A stretch of 64,000 bases of DNA from Amycolatopsis pretoriensis (GTDB lineage Bacteria; Actinomycetota; Actinomycetes; Mycobacteriales; Pseudonocardiaceae): the NCBI RefSeq assembly GCF_900107925.1, contig NZ_FNUJ01000002.1:496001-560000 (forward strand). The letters run 5' to 3'. The notes beneath the pieces are model-generated. The model searched no databases and had not been told where the DNA came from. It was given only the letters and a program-made list of their open reading frames with translations. Shown piece by piece: positions 8,767 to 17,565 of the stretch. The position numbers and the translations under genes are program-made. The stretch's first letter is position 1, and every line of letters starts with the position of its first letter.

Positions 8767-9522
8767 ATGTCCGAACTCGAGGGAAAGCGCGTCTTCGTCA
8801 CCGGCTCCGGCGCGGGCATCGGCAAGGCGATCGCGGCGCTGTTCACCGAACGCGGCGCTCGCGTGGTGATCAGCGACATGAACGCCGACGCGGCCAAGCA
8901 GGCGGCCGACGAGATCGGGGCGGCCGGTGTCGCCAACTGCGACGTCACCGACGAAGGCCAGGTCCAGGCGGCCATCCAGCAGGCCGTCGACCTCCTCGGC
9001 GGGCTCGACGTCCTGGTCAACAACGCCGGCATCGAGGTGTCGTCGCCGCTGCTGCAGCAGTCGACGGAGAGCTTCGACAAGATCTTCGCGGTCAACGTGC
9101 GCGGCACGTTCGTGACGATGAAGGCGGCGACCCCGCACCTGGTGGAGTCCAAGGGCAACATCGTCAACATCGCGTCGATCGCGGGCGTCGGCGGCAGCCC
9201 GCTGCTCGGCTCCTACTGCGCGACGAAGGCGGCGGTCATCCAGCTGACGCGCGTCGCGGCGGTCGAGATGCGGCCGGCGGGGATCCGCGTCAACGCGGTG
9301 TGCCCGGGCTTCGCGGACACGGCCATGGTCGAGCGCCTGGTCCCCGACTTCGAGGCGGCGACCCAGGTCCCGTTCGGCGACCTCGTCGCGGCGAAGCAGG
9401 GCCGGCTGGGCACCCCGCAGGACATCGCGGAGGTGGCGGCGTTCCTGGCGTCCGACCGCGCGACCTGGATCACCGGCAGCCACTACGTCCTCGACGGCGG
9501 GTTGACGGCGTCGCTGGTGTGA
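8767..9522 (+). CDS. SDR family NAD(P)-dependent oxidoreductase
   Basis: 251 aa, classic short-chain dehydrogenase length. The cofactor motif is TGSGAGIGKAIA near residue 13, the NNAG motif is LVNNAGIE, and the catalytic set is Ser in NIASIAGVGGSPLLGS with YCATK (Tyr-x-x-x-Lys). The C-terminal WITGSHYVLDGG is typical. A GAGAGGAACC ribosome-binding site precedes the ATG. It is the last gene of the acyl-CoA synthetase operon and likely oxidises a hydroxyacyl or alcohol intermediate. The operon is followed by a GC hairpin at 9529-9559. Confidence 0.9.
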   Translation: MSELEGKRVFVTGSGAGIGKAIAALFTERGARVVISDMNADAAKQAADEIGAAGVANCDVTDEGQVQAAIQQAVDLLGGLDVLVNNAGIEVSSPLLQQSTESFDKIFAVNVRGTFVTMKAATPHLVESKGNIVNIASIAGVGGSPLLGSYCATKAAVIQLTRVAAVEMRPAGIRVNAVCPGFADTAMVERLVPDFEAATQVPFGDLVAAKQGRLGTPQDIAEVAAFLASDRATWITGSHYVLDGGLTASLV

Positions 9523-9528
9523 CGGACC

Positions 9529-9559
9529 GGCCGGCGGGTCGTGCCCCGGCCCGCCGGCC
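9529..9559. terminator. GC-rich hairpin terminator between convergent SDR and GH43 genes
   Basis: Inverted repeat 9529-9538 / 9550-9559 (10 bp, GGCCGGCGGG with its complement) with an 11-nt loop, located in the 40 bp between two converging genes. It would act in both directions. Confidence 0.6.
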
Positions 9560-9562
9560 CCC

Positions 9563-10609
9563 TCACTCGAAGAACTTCAGGCTGAACCCGGTGTCGGTGG
9601 TCGCGCCCGGGACGTTCGCGCGGCGGTAGGTCGTCGAGCCCCACCAGCAGAACGAGCCGGTGTACCAGGAGCGGTTCGCCCAGGAGTACGGCGTCCCCTT
9701 CGGGACGGCGTGGAACATCAGCGGGAACTTCGGGCCGGCGGGCGGGCTGGTCGCGATGTCGCCGTTCAGCAGGACGAACGTGTTGTGGCCGGGGCCGTTG
9801 ACGTAGAGCGTCGGGTCCCAGCCGGTCATCATGGTGGCGCGGTTCGAGCCGAAGAGGCACCCGTTCGACTTGTACCAGTCCCAGACGTACGTCGGATCCC
9901 CGCCGGCGCGCAGGCGGAGTTCGGCGAGGCAGTACTGGTCGCTCCAGCTGCCGTTGGCCGAGTAGACGATGTGCAGCTGCCCGTTGGGATCCTTGATGGC
10001 CTCGGGGGCCTCGTTGATGTACGGGTTGCCGACGACCCGTTCCCAGCTTTCCCGCGGCTGCGAGATGATGTACCGCGCGCCGGTCGGGGTGGTGGGGCTG
10101 CTCATCCGGGCGATGTAGAGGTTCTGCTCGACGTTGGTGTCCCCGGCCCACCCGGACCAGACGAACCAACGCTGGCCGTTGAAGGTGAAGAGGGTCCCGT
10201 CGATGGCCCACTTGCCATCGGGCAGCGCGAGCTGGGTTTCGGCGGTGTACCCGCTGTCGGCGACGGTCGAGCTGATGACGTACATCCGGTGCGCGGCCCC
10301 GGTACCGGCGGTGAAGTAGACGTAGAAGCGGCCGCCGTCGGTGACGATCTCCGGCGCCCAGACTTCCCCTCGGCCGCGGGTGTCCGACCAGATCCGCTTC
10401 GCGGTGGCGCCCGCGAGGCCGTCGGGAGAGGTGGCTTGCCGGACGACGATGCCGCCGCCGGACGACTGGACGGCGACGTAGGTGGAGCCGACCCGCAGGA
10501 CGCTGGGGTCGGCGGCTTTGAGGGAGGTTTGGCCGGCCTGGGCGGGTGGACCGGCGGCGATCATCGTGGCGAGCAGGAACAAAGCGGCGGCGAACCGGGC
10601 GAACCTCAC
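9563..10609 (-). CDS. Secreted GH43-like glycoside hydrolase (beta-propeller)
   Basis: 348 aa with a Sec signal peptide (MRFARFAAALFLLATMIAAGPPAQA, cleavage probably after AQA). The mature part resembles glycoside hydrolase family 43 five-bladed propellers: AADPSVLRVG holds the likely catalytic base Asp34, WAIDGTLFTFNGQ the pKa-modulating Asp, and NPYINEAPEAIKD a likely acid Glu. It should act on arabinan, xylan or related side chains outside the cell, but substrate cannot be read. It stands alone, convergent with the SDR gene. Several W-rich segments (SWANRSWYTGSFCWWGS) at the C-terminus may form the substrate pocket. Family assignment is from motifs and order, so moderately secure. Confidence 0.7.
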   Translation of the reverse strand: MRFARFAAALFLLATMIAAGPPAQAGQTSLKAADPSVLRVGSTYVAVQSSGGGIVVRQATSPDGLAGATAKRIWSDTRGRGEVWAPEIVTDGGRFYVYFTAGTGAAHRMYVISSTVADSGYTAETQLALPDGKWAIDGTLFTFNGQRWFVWSGWAGDTNVEQNLYIARMSSPTTPTGARYIISQPRESWERVVGNPYINEAPEAIKDPNGQLHIVYSANGSWSDQYCLAELRLRAGGDPTYVWDWYKSNGCLFGSNRATMMTGWDPTLYVNGPGHNTFVLLNGDIATSPPAGPKFPLMFHAVPKGTPYSWANRSWYTGSFCWWGSTTYRRANVPGATTDTGFSLKFFE

Positions 10610-10878
10610 GACCCCACCCTTCGTCGAGTGCGGTCCCGGCGGAACGGGGAACCTCAGGAAGGATCACCGGTGATCGAGAGTATTTGATAGGGCCGCGGGC
10701 ACTTGCTCGATTCAGCGAGGCCGAAATTGGTCTGAACCGGTGACCGGGACGCCGGGCACGCGCGCACGGCCATCCGGGTGACGTCGGCGGTTCGTGATCA
10801 ACCGGGTCCGCGTTCGGGGCGTGGGCAGGTCGGCGGCAAGCCGGACCGGCCGGACGCCGCCACCCCGAGGAGGGACCC
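10610..10878. promoter_or_regulatory. Divergent intergenic region (GH43-like / DUF6355-like)
   Basis: A 269-bp gap between divergent genes. It should hold both promoters. No strong inverted repeat or consensus promoter stands out. An AGGAGGG ribosome-binding site lies just before the rightward ATG at 10879. Confidence 0.3.
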
Positions 10879-11157
10879 ATGACGTTCACCCGCATCACCG
10901 CGGCGCTCGGCGCGGCGGCGGCCACGGCCGCGCTGCTGGCCACGCCCGCGGTGGCGACCACGACGGCGGACTGCGGCTACTTCATCCGCGGCATCGAGGC
11001 GTACTACGGCCACTGCACCTCGGACGGCTCCCACATCCAGATCCGCATGGACCTGGTGGGCGAGCCCGACAAGAACCGGTGCGTCGGCCCGGGCGAGACG
11101 CACCTCGGGCCCGCGCTCATCTACCGCGGCGCCTACTACACCGGGAGGCTGTGCTGA
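10879..11157 (+). CDS. Small secreted Cys-containing protein, DUF6355-like
   Basis: 92 aa with a clear signal peptide: MTFTRITAALGAAAATAALLATPAVA, cleaved before TTTADC. The 66-aa mature protein has four cysteines (ADCGYF, GHCTSD, NRCVGPGE, GRLC) that could form two disulfides. The pattern CGYF...YGHC...CVGPGETHLG...Y.GRLC resembles the actinobacterial family listed as DUF6355, often annotated as linked to natural-product clusters; I recall this pattern but cannot check it here. Its function is unknown. AGGAGGG precedes the ATG. It lies just outside the end of the NRPS operon, converging on the VOC gene. Confidence 0.65.
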   Translation: MTFTRITAALGAAAATAALLATPAVATTTADCGYFIRGIEAYYGHCTSDGSHIQIRMDLVGEPDKNRCVGPGETHLGPALIYRGAYYTGRLC

Positions 11158-11163
11158 GGCACC

Positions 11164-11598
11164 TCAGTCCAGGCAGAACTCGTTGCCCTCGACGTCCTGC
11201 ATGACGATGCACGACTCGTTGTACTCGTCGGCGTAGAGCGTCTGGAAGTGGCTCGCCCCCAGCGCGATCAACCGGTCGCGCTCGGCCTCCAGCGCCGCGA
11301 GCCGCTCCTGGCCGGCCAACCCCGTGCCCACCCGCACGTCCACGTGGACCCGGTTCTTCACGACCTTGCCCTCGGGCACCCGCTGGAAGAACAACCGCGG
11401 CCCCACACCGGACGGGTCGGCACAGGCGAACGCCGCCCCCTGGCGATCGGCGGGCAACGACGCGTCGAACTCCGCCCAGGTAGCGAACCCCGTCGGCGCC
11501 GGCGGGACTTCGTACCCCAGCACCTCGCACCAGAACCGGGCCACCCGCTCGGGTTCCGCGCAGTCGAACGTGATCTGTACCTGCCTGATCGTCCCCAT
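11164..11598 (-). CDS. VOC (glyoxalase/bleomycin-resistance) superfamily protein
   Basis: 144 aa. The N-terminal VQITFDCAEPERVARFWCEVLGYE and the C-terminal DVEGNEFCLD are the two ends of the VOC beta-alpha-beta-beta-beta module. The middle (KNRVHVDVRVG) is the usual second repeat entry. Members bind a divalent metal or act as drug-binding proteins; without substrate information no reaction is proposed. It lies beyond the hairpin at 11613-11643 that ends the NRPS operon, so it is probably a separate unit rather than part of biosynthesis. A self-protection role is possible but unsupported. Confidence 0.8.
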   Translation of the reverse strand: MGTIRQVQITFDCAEPERVARFWCEVLGYEVPPAPTGFATWAEFDASLPADRQGAAFACADPSGVGPRLFFQRVPEGKVVKNRVHVDVRVGTGLAGQERLAALEAERDRLIALGASHFQTLYADEYNESCIVMQDVEGNEFCLD

Positions 11599-11612
11599 CC
11601 GAGCACCCTAGA

Positions 11613-11643
11613 CGGCCCGGGGCCCGCACCCGGCCCCGGGCCG
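11613..11643. terminator. Strong hairpin terminator at the end of the long NRPS operon
   Basis: A perfect 12-bp stem (11613-11624 / 11632-11643) with a 7-nt loop, entirely G/C. It lies just past the stop of the threonine-aldolase-like gene, the last gene of the leftward operon, and before the VOC gene start. This supports 11650 as the operon end. Confidence 0.7.
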
Positions 11644-11649
11644 CCAGGG

Positions 11650-12765
<1,116 letters not shown>

Positions 12766-12782
12766 CGGAGGCTCCTTGGCGG

Positions 12783-14249
12783 TCAGCGGATGAGGGTTCG
12801 GACGGCGTCGTCGAGGCCGATTTCGGCCTGGCTCCAGCGCCAGCGGCGTTCTTCGGCGGCGCCGCGGATCCGGGCGAACGCGGTTTCGGCTTCGGTGACG
12901 GCGGCGAGCACGGACTCCCGCGCCGGCCCGCCGCCGTGGGCCGCGTGCTGGGCGACCTCGGCCGGGTCGAGCGCGTGCTCGAGCTGCCCGCCGAGCCGGG
13001 CCCGGGCGACCTCGTGCAGCGGCACCCCTGCCGCCAGCGCTTCCTTCGCGATGGCGCCGACGTCGTGGTGGGCCTGCCGGAACGGGACGCCGGCGGCGAC
13101 GAGCCGTTCGGCGAGGTGGGTGGCCGCGGTCTGGCCGTCGACGGCCCGTTCGTACATCCGCTCCGGCACCGGTTCGGCCCCCTCGACGACCAGCCGCAGC
13201 AGGACGACGGCGTCGGTCGCCGCCTCCAGGGCCGACCACGCCGGGGCGACGGCCTCGGTGCCGACGGCGATCGCGTTGGTGAACCGCGCGGTGGCCATCG
13301 CGCTCGCCGACGCGGTGAACGCGCCGAGCGGGGCGAGCGCCCGGCCCTGGACGTGCTCCAGCAGGAACGGGTTGCGCTTCTGCGGCATCATCGAGCTGGA
13401 CCCGACCACGTCGTCGGCCAGCCGCAGCAGCCCGGCCTCGGCGCTGGTCCACGCCTGGAAGTCGTGGGCGACGCGGCAGAGCAGGACGCCGAGGACGGTG
13501 GCCGCGGAAAGCTGGCGCAGCACCAGGTCCCGCGACGCGACGGCGTGCAGCGAGTTCGGGATCGGCGTGGCGAAGCCGAGCAGCGCGGTGGTGCGGTGCT
13601 GGTCGACCGGCAGCGACGTCCCGCCGACCGCGCCGGCACCGAGCGGGTTCTGGTCGATCTCCGCGCCGGCCTGCCAGAGGCTTTCGACGTCCCGGACGAG
13701 CGCGCTCGCCACCCCGGCGAGGTAGTGGCCGTAGGTGATCGGGACGGCGGGCTGGTGGTGGGTGTAGGCGGGCATGGTGACGTCCGCCCAGCGCCGTGCC
13801 CGGTCGAGCAGGGCGCGGCCGAGCGCGTCGGACTCGGCGAGCAGGCGTTCGTGCGGATCGCGCAGCCGCAGCCGGACGACCGTGGCGTTGAGGTCGTTGC
13901 GCGATCGTCCACTGTGGAGGATGCCGCCGATCCCGGCGCCGAGGGTGTCGATGAGGTGGGACTCGTAGGCGAGGTAGCGGCCGCGCGGGGCGGGGACGTC
14001 GTGCAGCGGCGCGAACCGGTGCGCCCGCAGGGTTTCGATGCCGCGCAGGAGCTCGGCCGCGGGCCCAGGTTCGACGATGCCGCGTTCGGCGAGCATGACG
14101 ACGTGGGCGCGGTCGACCTGGCTGATCAGCCCGAGTTCGGCGGCGACGGGATCGGGGGCGGGGGCGGTGTCGCGGTCGAAGAGGATTTCGCGGGCCGCGG
14201 CGGAGATGGGGCTGGTGAGCCGGCCGGTCCCGCCTGGGGCGATGGTCAT
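12783..14249 (-). CDS. Argininosuccinate-lyase homologue, proposed diaminoacid-releasing lyase
   Basis: 488 aa, fumarase/aspartase superfamily. Visible are HSGRSRNDLNAT (112-123), THHQPAVPITYGHY (163 onward, the conserved His region), and the signature loop GSSSMMPQKRNP (283-294) with the catalytic Ser. The family eliminates fumarate from an N-succinyl adduct. Argininosuccinate lyase homologues with a cysteine-synthase-like enzyme are known from pacidamycin and friulimicin clusters for 2,3-diaminobutyrate. Here the same set (kinase, PLP enzyme, ATP-grasp, lyase) lies together, so release of a 2,3-diaminoacid from an aspartate adduct is proposed. A housekeeping arginine role is unlikely because no other arginine genes are near. 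Its start overlaps the stop of the 56-aa ORF. Confidence 0.85.
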   Translation of the reverse strand: MTIAPGGTGRLTSPISAAAREILFDRDTAPAPDPVAAELGLISQVDRAHVVMLAERGIVEPGPAAELLRGIETLRAHRFAPLHDVPAPRGRYLAYESHLIDTLGAGIGGILHSGRSRNDLNATVVRLRLRDPHERLLAESDALGRALLDRARRWADVTMPAYTHHQPAVPITYGHYLAGVASALVRDVESLWQAGAEIDQNPLGAGAVGGTSLPVDQHRTTALLGFATPIPNSLHAVASRDLVLRQLSAATVLGVLLCRVAHDFQAWTSAEAGLLRLADDVVGSSSMMPQKRNPFLLEHVQGRALAPLGAFTASASAMATARFTNAIAVGTEAVAPAWSALEAATDAVVLLRLVVEGAEPVPERMYERAVDGQTAATHLAERLVAAGVPFRQAHHDVGAIAKEALAAGVPLHEVARARLGGQLEHALDPAEVAQHAAHGGGPARESVLAAVTEAETAFARIRGAAEERRWRWSQAEIGLDDAVRTLIR

Positions 14250-14416
14250 CGGGGTGCTCCTTCCGGGGTGTCCGGGTGGGGTGCGGTGGCTCGCCCGGAG
14301 GTCATGAACGACTCGTTCATCGCGTCGGACGACATGAAAGAGTCGTTCATGACGTCCGCCGGGCGGGTGGTGCGGGCGGTCTGGGCGACCGTGGTGATGA
14401 GGAACCGCAGGGTCAC
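14246..14416 (-). CDS. Embedded 56-aa ORF between the ATP-grasp and lyase genes
   Basis: GTG start at 14416 overlaps the ATP-grasp stop (GTGA), and its TGA overlaps the lyase ATG (ATGA). A strong GGAAGGAG ribosome-binding site lies 8-9 nt before the GTG. The product begins VTLRFLITTVAQTARTTRP, has the repeated unit VMNDSFMSSDAMNESFMTS at residues 22-40, and ends RATAPHPDTPEGAPR. No family is recognised. The middle is encoded by the palindromic element at 14301-14352. It may be a true small protein, or mainly a coupling leader that keeps ribosomes loaded between two genes after the element inserted. The coupling at both ends favours translation; function is unknown. Confidence 0.5.
   Translation of the reverse strand: MTLRFLITTVAQTARTTRPADVMNDSFMSSDAMNESFMTSGRATAPHPDTPEGAPR
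14301..14352. repeat. Palindromic repeat element, NDSF type, in frame in the 56-aa ORF
   Basis: Arms 14301-14320 and 14333-14352 match as inverted repeats at 19 of 20 positions, with a 12-nt centre. Each arm is itself a near-palindrome around GAACGACTCGTTC. Translated leftward it gives NDSFMSSDAMNESF. The same layout and peptide appear in the MFS gene at 43030-43082. Confidence 0.75.
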
Positions 14417-15606
14417 CGGCGGGCTCCTTCCGGGATCAGGGCCGCGCGGAGCCGGTCCAGGCCCGTCACCGCGGCCGCGCGGGCGCCGCGGGGACGGTCC
14501 GAAACGGCCAGCACGTGCCCGGCCCGGTCGCGGTAGTCGCGGGCAGGCCGGACGAGCGTGCCGTCGGGGCGGGACAGCCGGGCCTCGGCCACTCCCGGCA
14601 CGCACGACGCCTTCGCGACCGCGTCCCCGGCCGCGACCACCGACGACGACGTCGCCGTCAGGAACCGCAGCGACGCACAAGCCCGCCGAGTGGCGCGAAG
14701 GTCCGGAGGAAGCCCCAGGACCGCGGCCACCTGCGCCGCGACCAGGTCGACGCCGGTCGCCGCGCGGACCAGCTCGGGGATCATGCCGCCGGCCGGCCGC
14801 GGGTTCACCTCCATCAACCGTGGCCCGGACGGCGTCAGCCGGATCTCGACGTGCGCCGCGCCGAAGCCCAGCCCCAGCGCGGTCACCGCCGCGCGGGCCG
14901 TGTCGATCAGCGCCGTCTCGTCGAGCGGGGGCAACGCGGCCGGGACGTCGTGGCCGACCTCGACGAAGAACGGCGCCGGGCCGAGGTGCTTGCGCACCAC
15001 CGCGACCACGACGTCGCCGAACAGCTCGACCGAGTACTCCGGCCCGCTCGCGTACGGCTCGACCAGCACCTGCGCCGGCACCGGCAGCCCGCGTTCGTTG
15101 TGCGTCACCGAAAGCAGCGCCGCCGCCTGGGTGGCCACCGCCTCCGGCGTCTCGCACCGCAGCACGCCGACGCTGCCCGACCCCTCGGCCGGCTTGAGCA
15201 CCACCGGGAACTCGACCGCCGCCGCGACGGCCTCGGAAACCGACGTCGCCACCGTGCAGGGCGCCCCGAGGACCGACCGCTGGTGGGCCTTGTTCCGGCA
15301 GTCCGCCACGGCGACCGGGTCCGGTCCGGGCAGCCCCAGTTTCGCCGCGATCCGCGCCGCCACGGGGATGAAGTACTCCGAACTGCTCGTCACCCCGGCG
15401 GGCTCACCGATCTCCGCCTCCAGCACCGCGCACGCGTCCGCCGTGTCGCACCGGACCACGCGCACGCCGTCCTCGGCCGTGTACGGGTACCGGGACGGGT
15501 CGGCCGCGGCCAGCACCGGCTCGTACCCGAGCGCCCGGGCCTGCCGCGCGAACAGCCGCCCGGTGCCGGTCGTGTTGCTCTCGACGAGCAGCAGCGTGCG
15601 CGTCAT
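14413..15606 (-). CDS. ATP-grasp family carboxylate-amine ligase
   Basis: 397 aa; ATG at 15606 overlaps the stop of the PLP gene (ATGA). N-terminal TRTLLLVESNTTGTGRLFARQARALGYEP is the Rossmann-like preATP-grasp domain. VEFPVVLKPAEGSGSVGV (131-148, Lys138 and the glycine loop) binds ATP, and HVEIRLTPSGPRLMEVNPRPAGG carries the metal-binding E-x-N pair. The family joins a carboxylate to an amine through an acyl phosphate. In the pacidamycin/friulimicin-type diaminobutyrate gene sets a similar protein accompanies the lyase. Here it may form an amide or dipeptide intermediate, or ligate an amino acid to the finished peptide. The exact reaction is not evident. Confidence 0.82.
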   Translation of the reverse strand: MTRTLLLVESNTTGTGRLFARQARALGYEPVLAAADPSRYPYTAEDGVRVVRCDTADACAVLEAEIGEPAGVTSSSEYFIPVAARIAAKLGLPGPDPVAVADCRNKAHQRSVLGAPCTVATSVSEAVAAAVEFPVVLKPAEGSGSVGVLRCETPEAVATQAAALLSVTHNERGLPVPAQVLVEPYASGPEYSVELFGDVVVAVVRKHLGPAPFFVEVGHDVPAALPPLDETALIDTARAAVTALGLGFGAAHVEIRLTPSGPRLMEVNPRPAGGMIPELVRAATGVDLVAAQVAAVLGLPPDLRATRRACASLRFLTATSSSVVAAGDAVAKASCVPGVAEARLSRPDGTLVRPARDYRDRAGHVLAVSDRPRGARAAAVTGLDRLRAALIPEGARR

Positions 15607-16625
15607 GACGCGTCGGCCAGCGAGCGCCGGCCCCAGTTCAGCCACGTCCACGACCCGCCGGGCTCGGTCGGCGCGACGACTTCGTACGGCTCGGCCGCGC
15701 CCGCGTGCGCCAGCCCCTGCGCGTGCAGCCACTCATCGGAGTAGACCGTGTCCTGGTAGCGGTAGCCCTCGTCCGGGAGCAGCGCGACGACCGTGGCGTC
15801 GGGGTTGCGGCGGGCGAACCAGTCGGCGACCTTGAACGACGCGCCGCTGGTCGGGCCCATGAACAGGCAGTGCCGCGCGTACAGCTCCCGCGTCGCGGCG
15901 AACGCCTCGGCCGCGCCGATCCAGTGCACCTGGTCGTAGCTCGAGTGGTCGACGTTCGGCGGCACCAGGCTGTTGCCGAGCCCGCGCAGCACCCGCGGCC
16001 CGTCCGGCTGGCCGAAGATGGCGCTGCGCTGGGTGTCGACGCCGATCAGCGTCATCTCCGGGACGAGCATCCGCAGGAAGGAACTCGTGCCGGACGTCGA
16101 CCCACCGGAGCCGACCGCGCCGACCAGGCAGTCCGGCACGCCGATGGTCTCGGCGAGCTGCTCGGCCACCAGCGCGTACGACCGCGGGTTGTCGGGATTG
16201 CGGTACTGGCCGGGCACCCAGTGGTTCGGGTACTCGGCGCGCAGTTCTTCGAGGCGGTCCAGGCGCGCGCGCTGGTACCCGCCGACCGGGCTGGGCTTCG
16301 GGCAGATCTCGACGCGGGCGCCGAGGTGCTCGAGACGCCGTTTCAGCGGCGCGTCGATCGCCGGGTCGCCGACGATCGTGAGCGGGTAGCCCCGCAGCCG
16401 GCAGACCATCGCGAGACCGAGGCCGAACGTGCCCGACGACGTCTCGAGCACGGTCGTGCCGGGACCGACTTCGCCGCGTTCCTCGGCGCGGTCGAGCATG
16501 AACCGGGCGGGCAGCAGCTTCATCAGGCCGAAGGCGGCGACGTGGAAGTTCGGCCGGATCCGGATGATCCGGGGCAGCTCGGTCGCCTCCACGACGGACC
16601 GGCTGACGGGGGCGGCAAGGGTCAT
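15603..16625 (-). CDS. Cysteine-synthase-like PLP enzyme (beta-replacement)
   Basis: 340 aa, fold type II PLP family. The likely Schiff-base Lys36 is in FGLMKLLPARFML, the phosphate-gripping loop is ETSSGTFGLG (61-70), the second glycine loop is GAVGSGGSTSGT and GPTSGASF holds the residue facing the PLP ring nitrogen. The active-site region departs from housekeeping CysK (no SVKDR), resembling SbnA-type enzymes that use O-phosphoserine. With a GHMP kinase immediately upstream, beta-replacement on O-phosphothreonine (or phosphoserine) by an amino donor is the likely reaction, giving an N-linked adduct that the downstream lyase splits to a 2,3-diaminoacid. It is 5 bp from the kinase stop. Confidence 0.85.
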   Translation of the reverse strand: MTLAAPVSRSVVEATELPRIIRIRPNFHVAAFGLMKLLPARFMLDRAEERGEVGPGTTVLETSSGTFGLGLAMVCRLRGYPLTIVGDPAIDAPLKRRLEHLGARVEICPKPSPVGGYQRARLDRLEELRAEYPNHWVPGQYRNPDNPRSYALVAEQLAETIGVPDCLVGAVGSGGSTSGTSSFLRMLVPEMTLIGVDTQRSAIFGQPDGPRVLRGLGNSLVPPNVDHSSYDQVHWIGAAEAFAATRELYARHCLFMGPTSGASFKVADWFARRNPDATVVALLPDEGYRYQDTVYSDEWLHAQGLAHAGAAEPYEVVAPTEPGGSWTWLNWGRRSLADAS

Positions 16626-16630
16626 CGGAC

Positions 16631-17554
16631 TCACCTCTCGGTTTCGAACTGCCAGGTTTCGGTCACGTCGAGCCGGGTCGCGGCGAACTCCAGCCGCGCC
16701 GGGGTCTCGGCGTCGGTCGCGTCGAAGAGCAGGCCGGCGACGTCGCCGCTGTGGGCGACCTGCACACCGGCGGCCCCCGAAGCGCGGGCGACGGCGAGGA
16801 TGTCCTCCAGGCCGGGGATGGGCAGGTGCCGCTGGTTGAGCAGGGTGCTCGCGGTGGCGACGCGGCCGAGCAGGCCCGCGTCGCGATCGGCCACGGCCCG
16901 GCGCAGCAGGCCGCGCAGCGGGCGGAACGCCTCGATCTCCCACGACGTGTAGCGCGCGGGCGTGAGTTCGAGGGTGTCGACGCCGCGGCCGCCCGGGCTG
17001 GTGCCGAAACCCAGCACGGACAACGGCATCAGCTCGCCGAGGTCCTCGATCGGCTCGCCTTCGCGGTGGGCGAAGACCACGGCCCGGCCGCCGTACATCA
17101 GCGAGTCGGACGCGGTTTCGGCCTCGACGGCCAGCGCGCCGACCTCGGCGGGCGAAAGACCGCGGCCGGTCGCGGCGAGGACCGCGCCGATCGCCGACGT
17201 CACGTCCGCGGTCGACGATCCGAACCCGCGGCACAGCGGGATGTCGCTGGTGAGGTCGAGCAGGCCGCCCGGCACCGGGTGGCCGAGCCGCGCCAGCGTC
17301 AGATCGGCGGCGCGGCGGGCCTTGCTGCGCCACGCCGGCCGCACGGTCGTGCCGGTGTCCTCGGTGGGCAGGAAGGTGGCGCGGGTGCTGTAGAGCGGGC
17401 ACGGCAGGGTGACCAGGCCGCGGCGCAGCCGGCCGCCGGCGACGAAGACCCCTTGCAGGATCTCGCCGTGGTGGGCGTCGACGCGGAAGCTCCCCGCCCG
17501 CGGGTCGGTGACGGTGGCCGGGGCCGGGGCGGCGACCGCGAGGTCTTCGGTCAT
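16631..17554 (-). CDS. GHMP-family kinase, L-threonine-kinase-like
   Basis: 307 aa. The GHMP ATP loop is IPLCRGFGSSTADVTSAI (105-122). HHGEILQGVFVAGG (28-41) resembles the GELxQG entry of PduX-type L-threonine kinases, and GLVTLPCPLYS follows as in that family. It probably phosphorylates the side chain of free threonine or serine with ATP. Next to a cysteine-synthase-like enzyme this supplies an O-phospho-amino acid whose phosphate leaves during beta-replacement. It lies 11 bp after the NRPS termination gene. Pathway role is inferred from the conserved neighbour set, not from substrate-specific residues. Confidence 0.82.
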   Translation of the reverse strand: MTEDLAVAAPAPATVTDPRAGSFRVDAHHGEILQGVFVAGGRLRRGLVTLPCPLYSTRATFLPTEDTGTTVRPAWRSKARRAADLTLARLGHPVPGGLLDLTSDIPLCRGFGSSTADVTSAIGAVLAATGRGLSPAEVGALAVEAETASDSLMYGGRAVVFAHREGEPIEDLGELMPLSVLGFGTSPGGRGVDTLELTPARYTSWEIEAFRPLRGLLRRAVADRDAGLLGRVATASTLLNQRHLPIPGLEDILAVARASGAAGVQVAHSGDVAGLLFDATDAETPARLEFAATRLDVTETWQFETER

Positions 17555-17565
17555 GGCGTTCTCCT

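Noticed and set aside
12783..14249. Housekeeping argininosuccinate lyase for arginine synthesis
   Set aside because: No other arginine gene is nearby, the gene is inside the NRPS operon, and its neighbours match the diaminoacid set.
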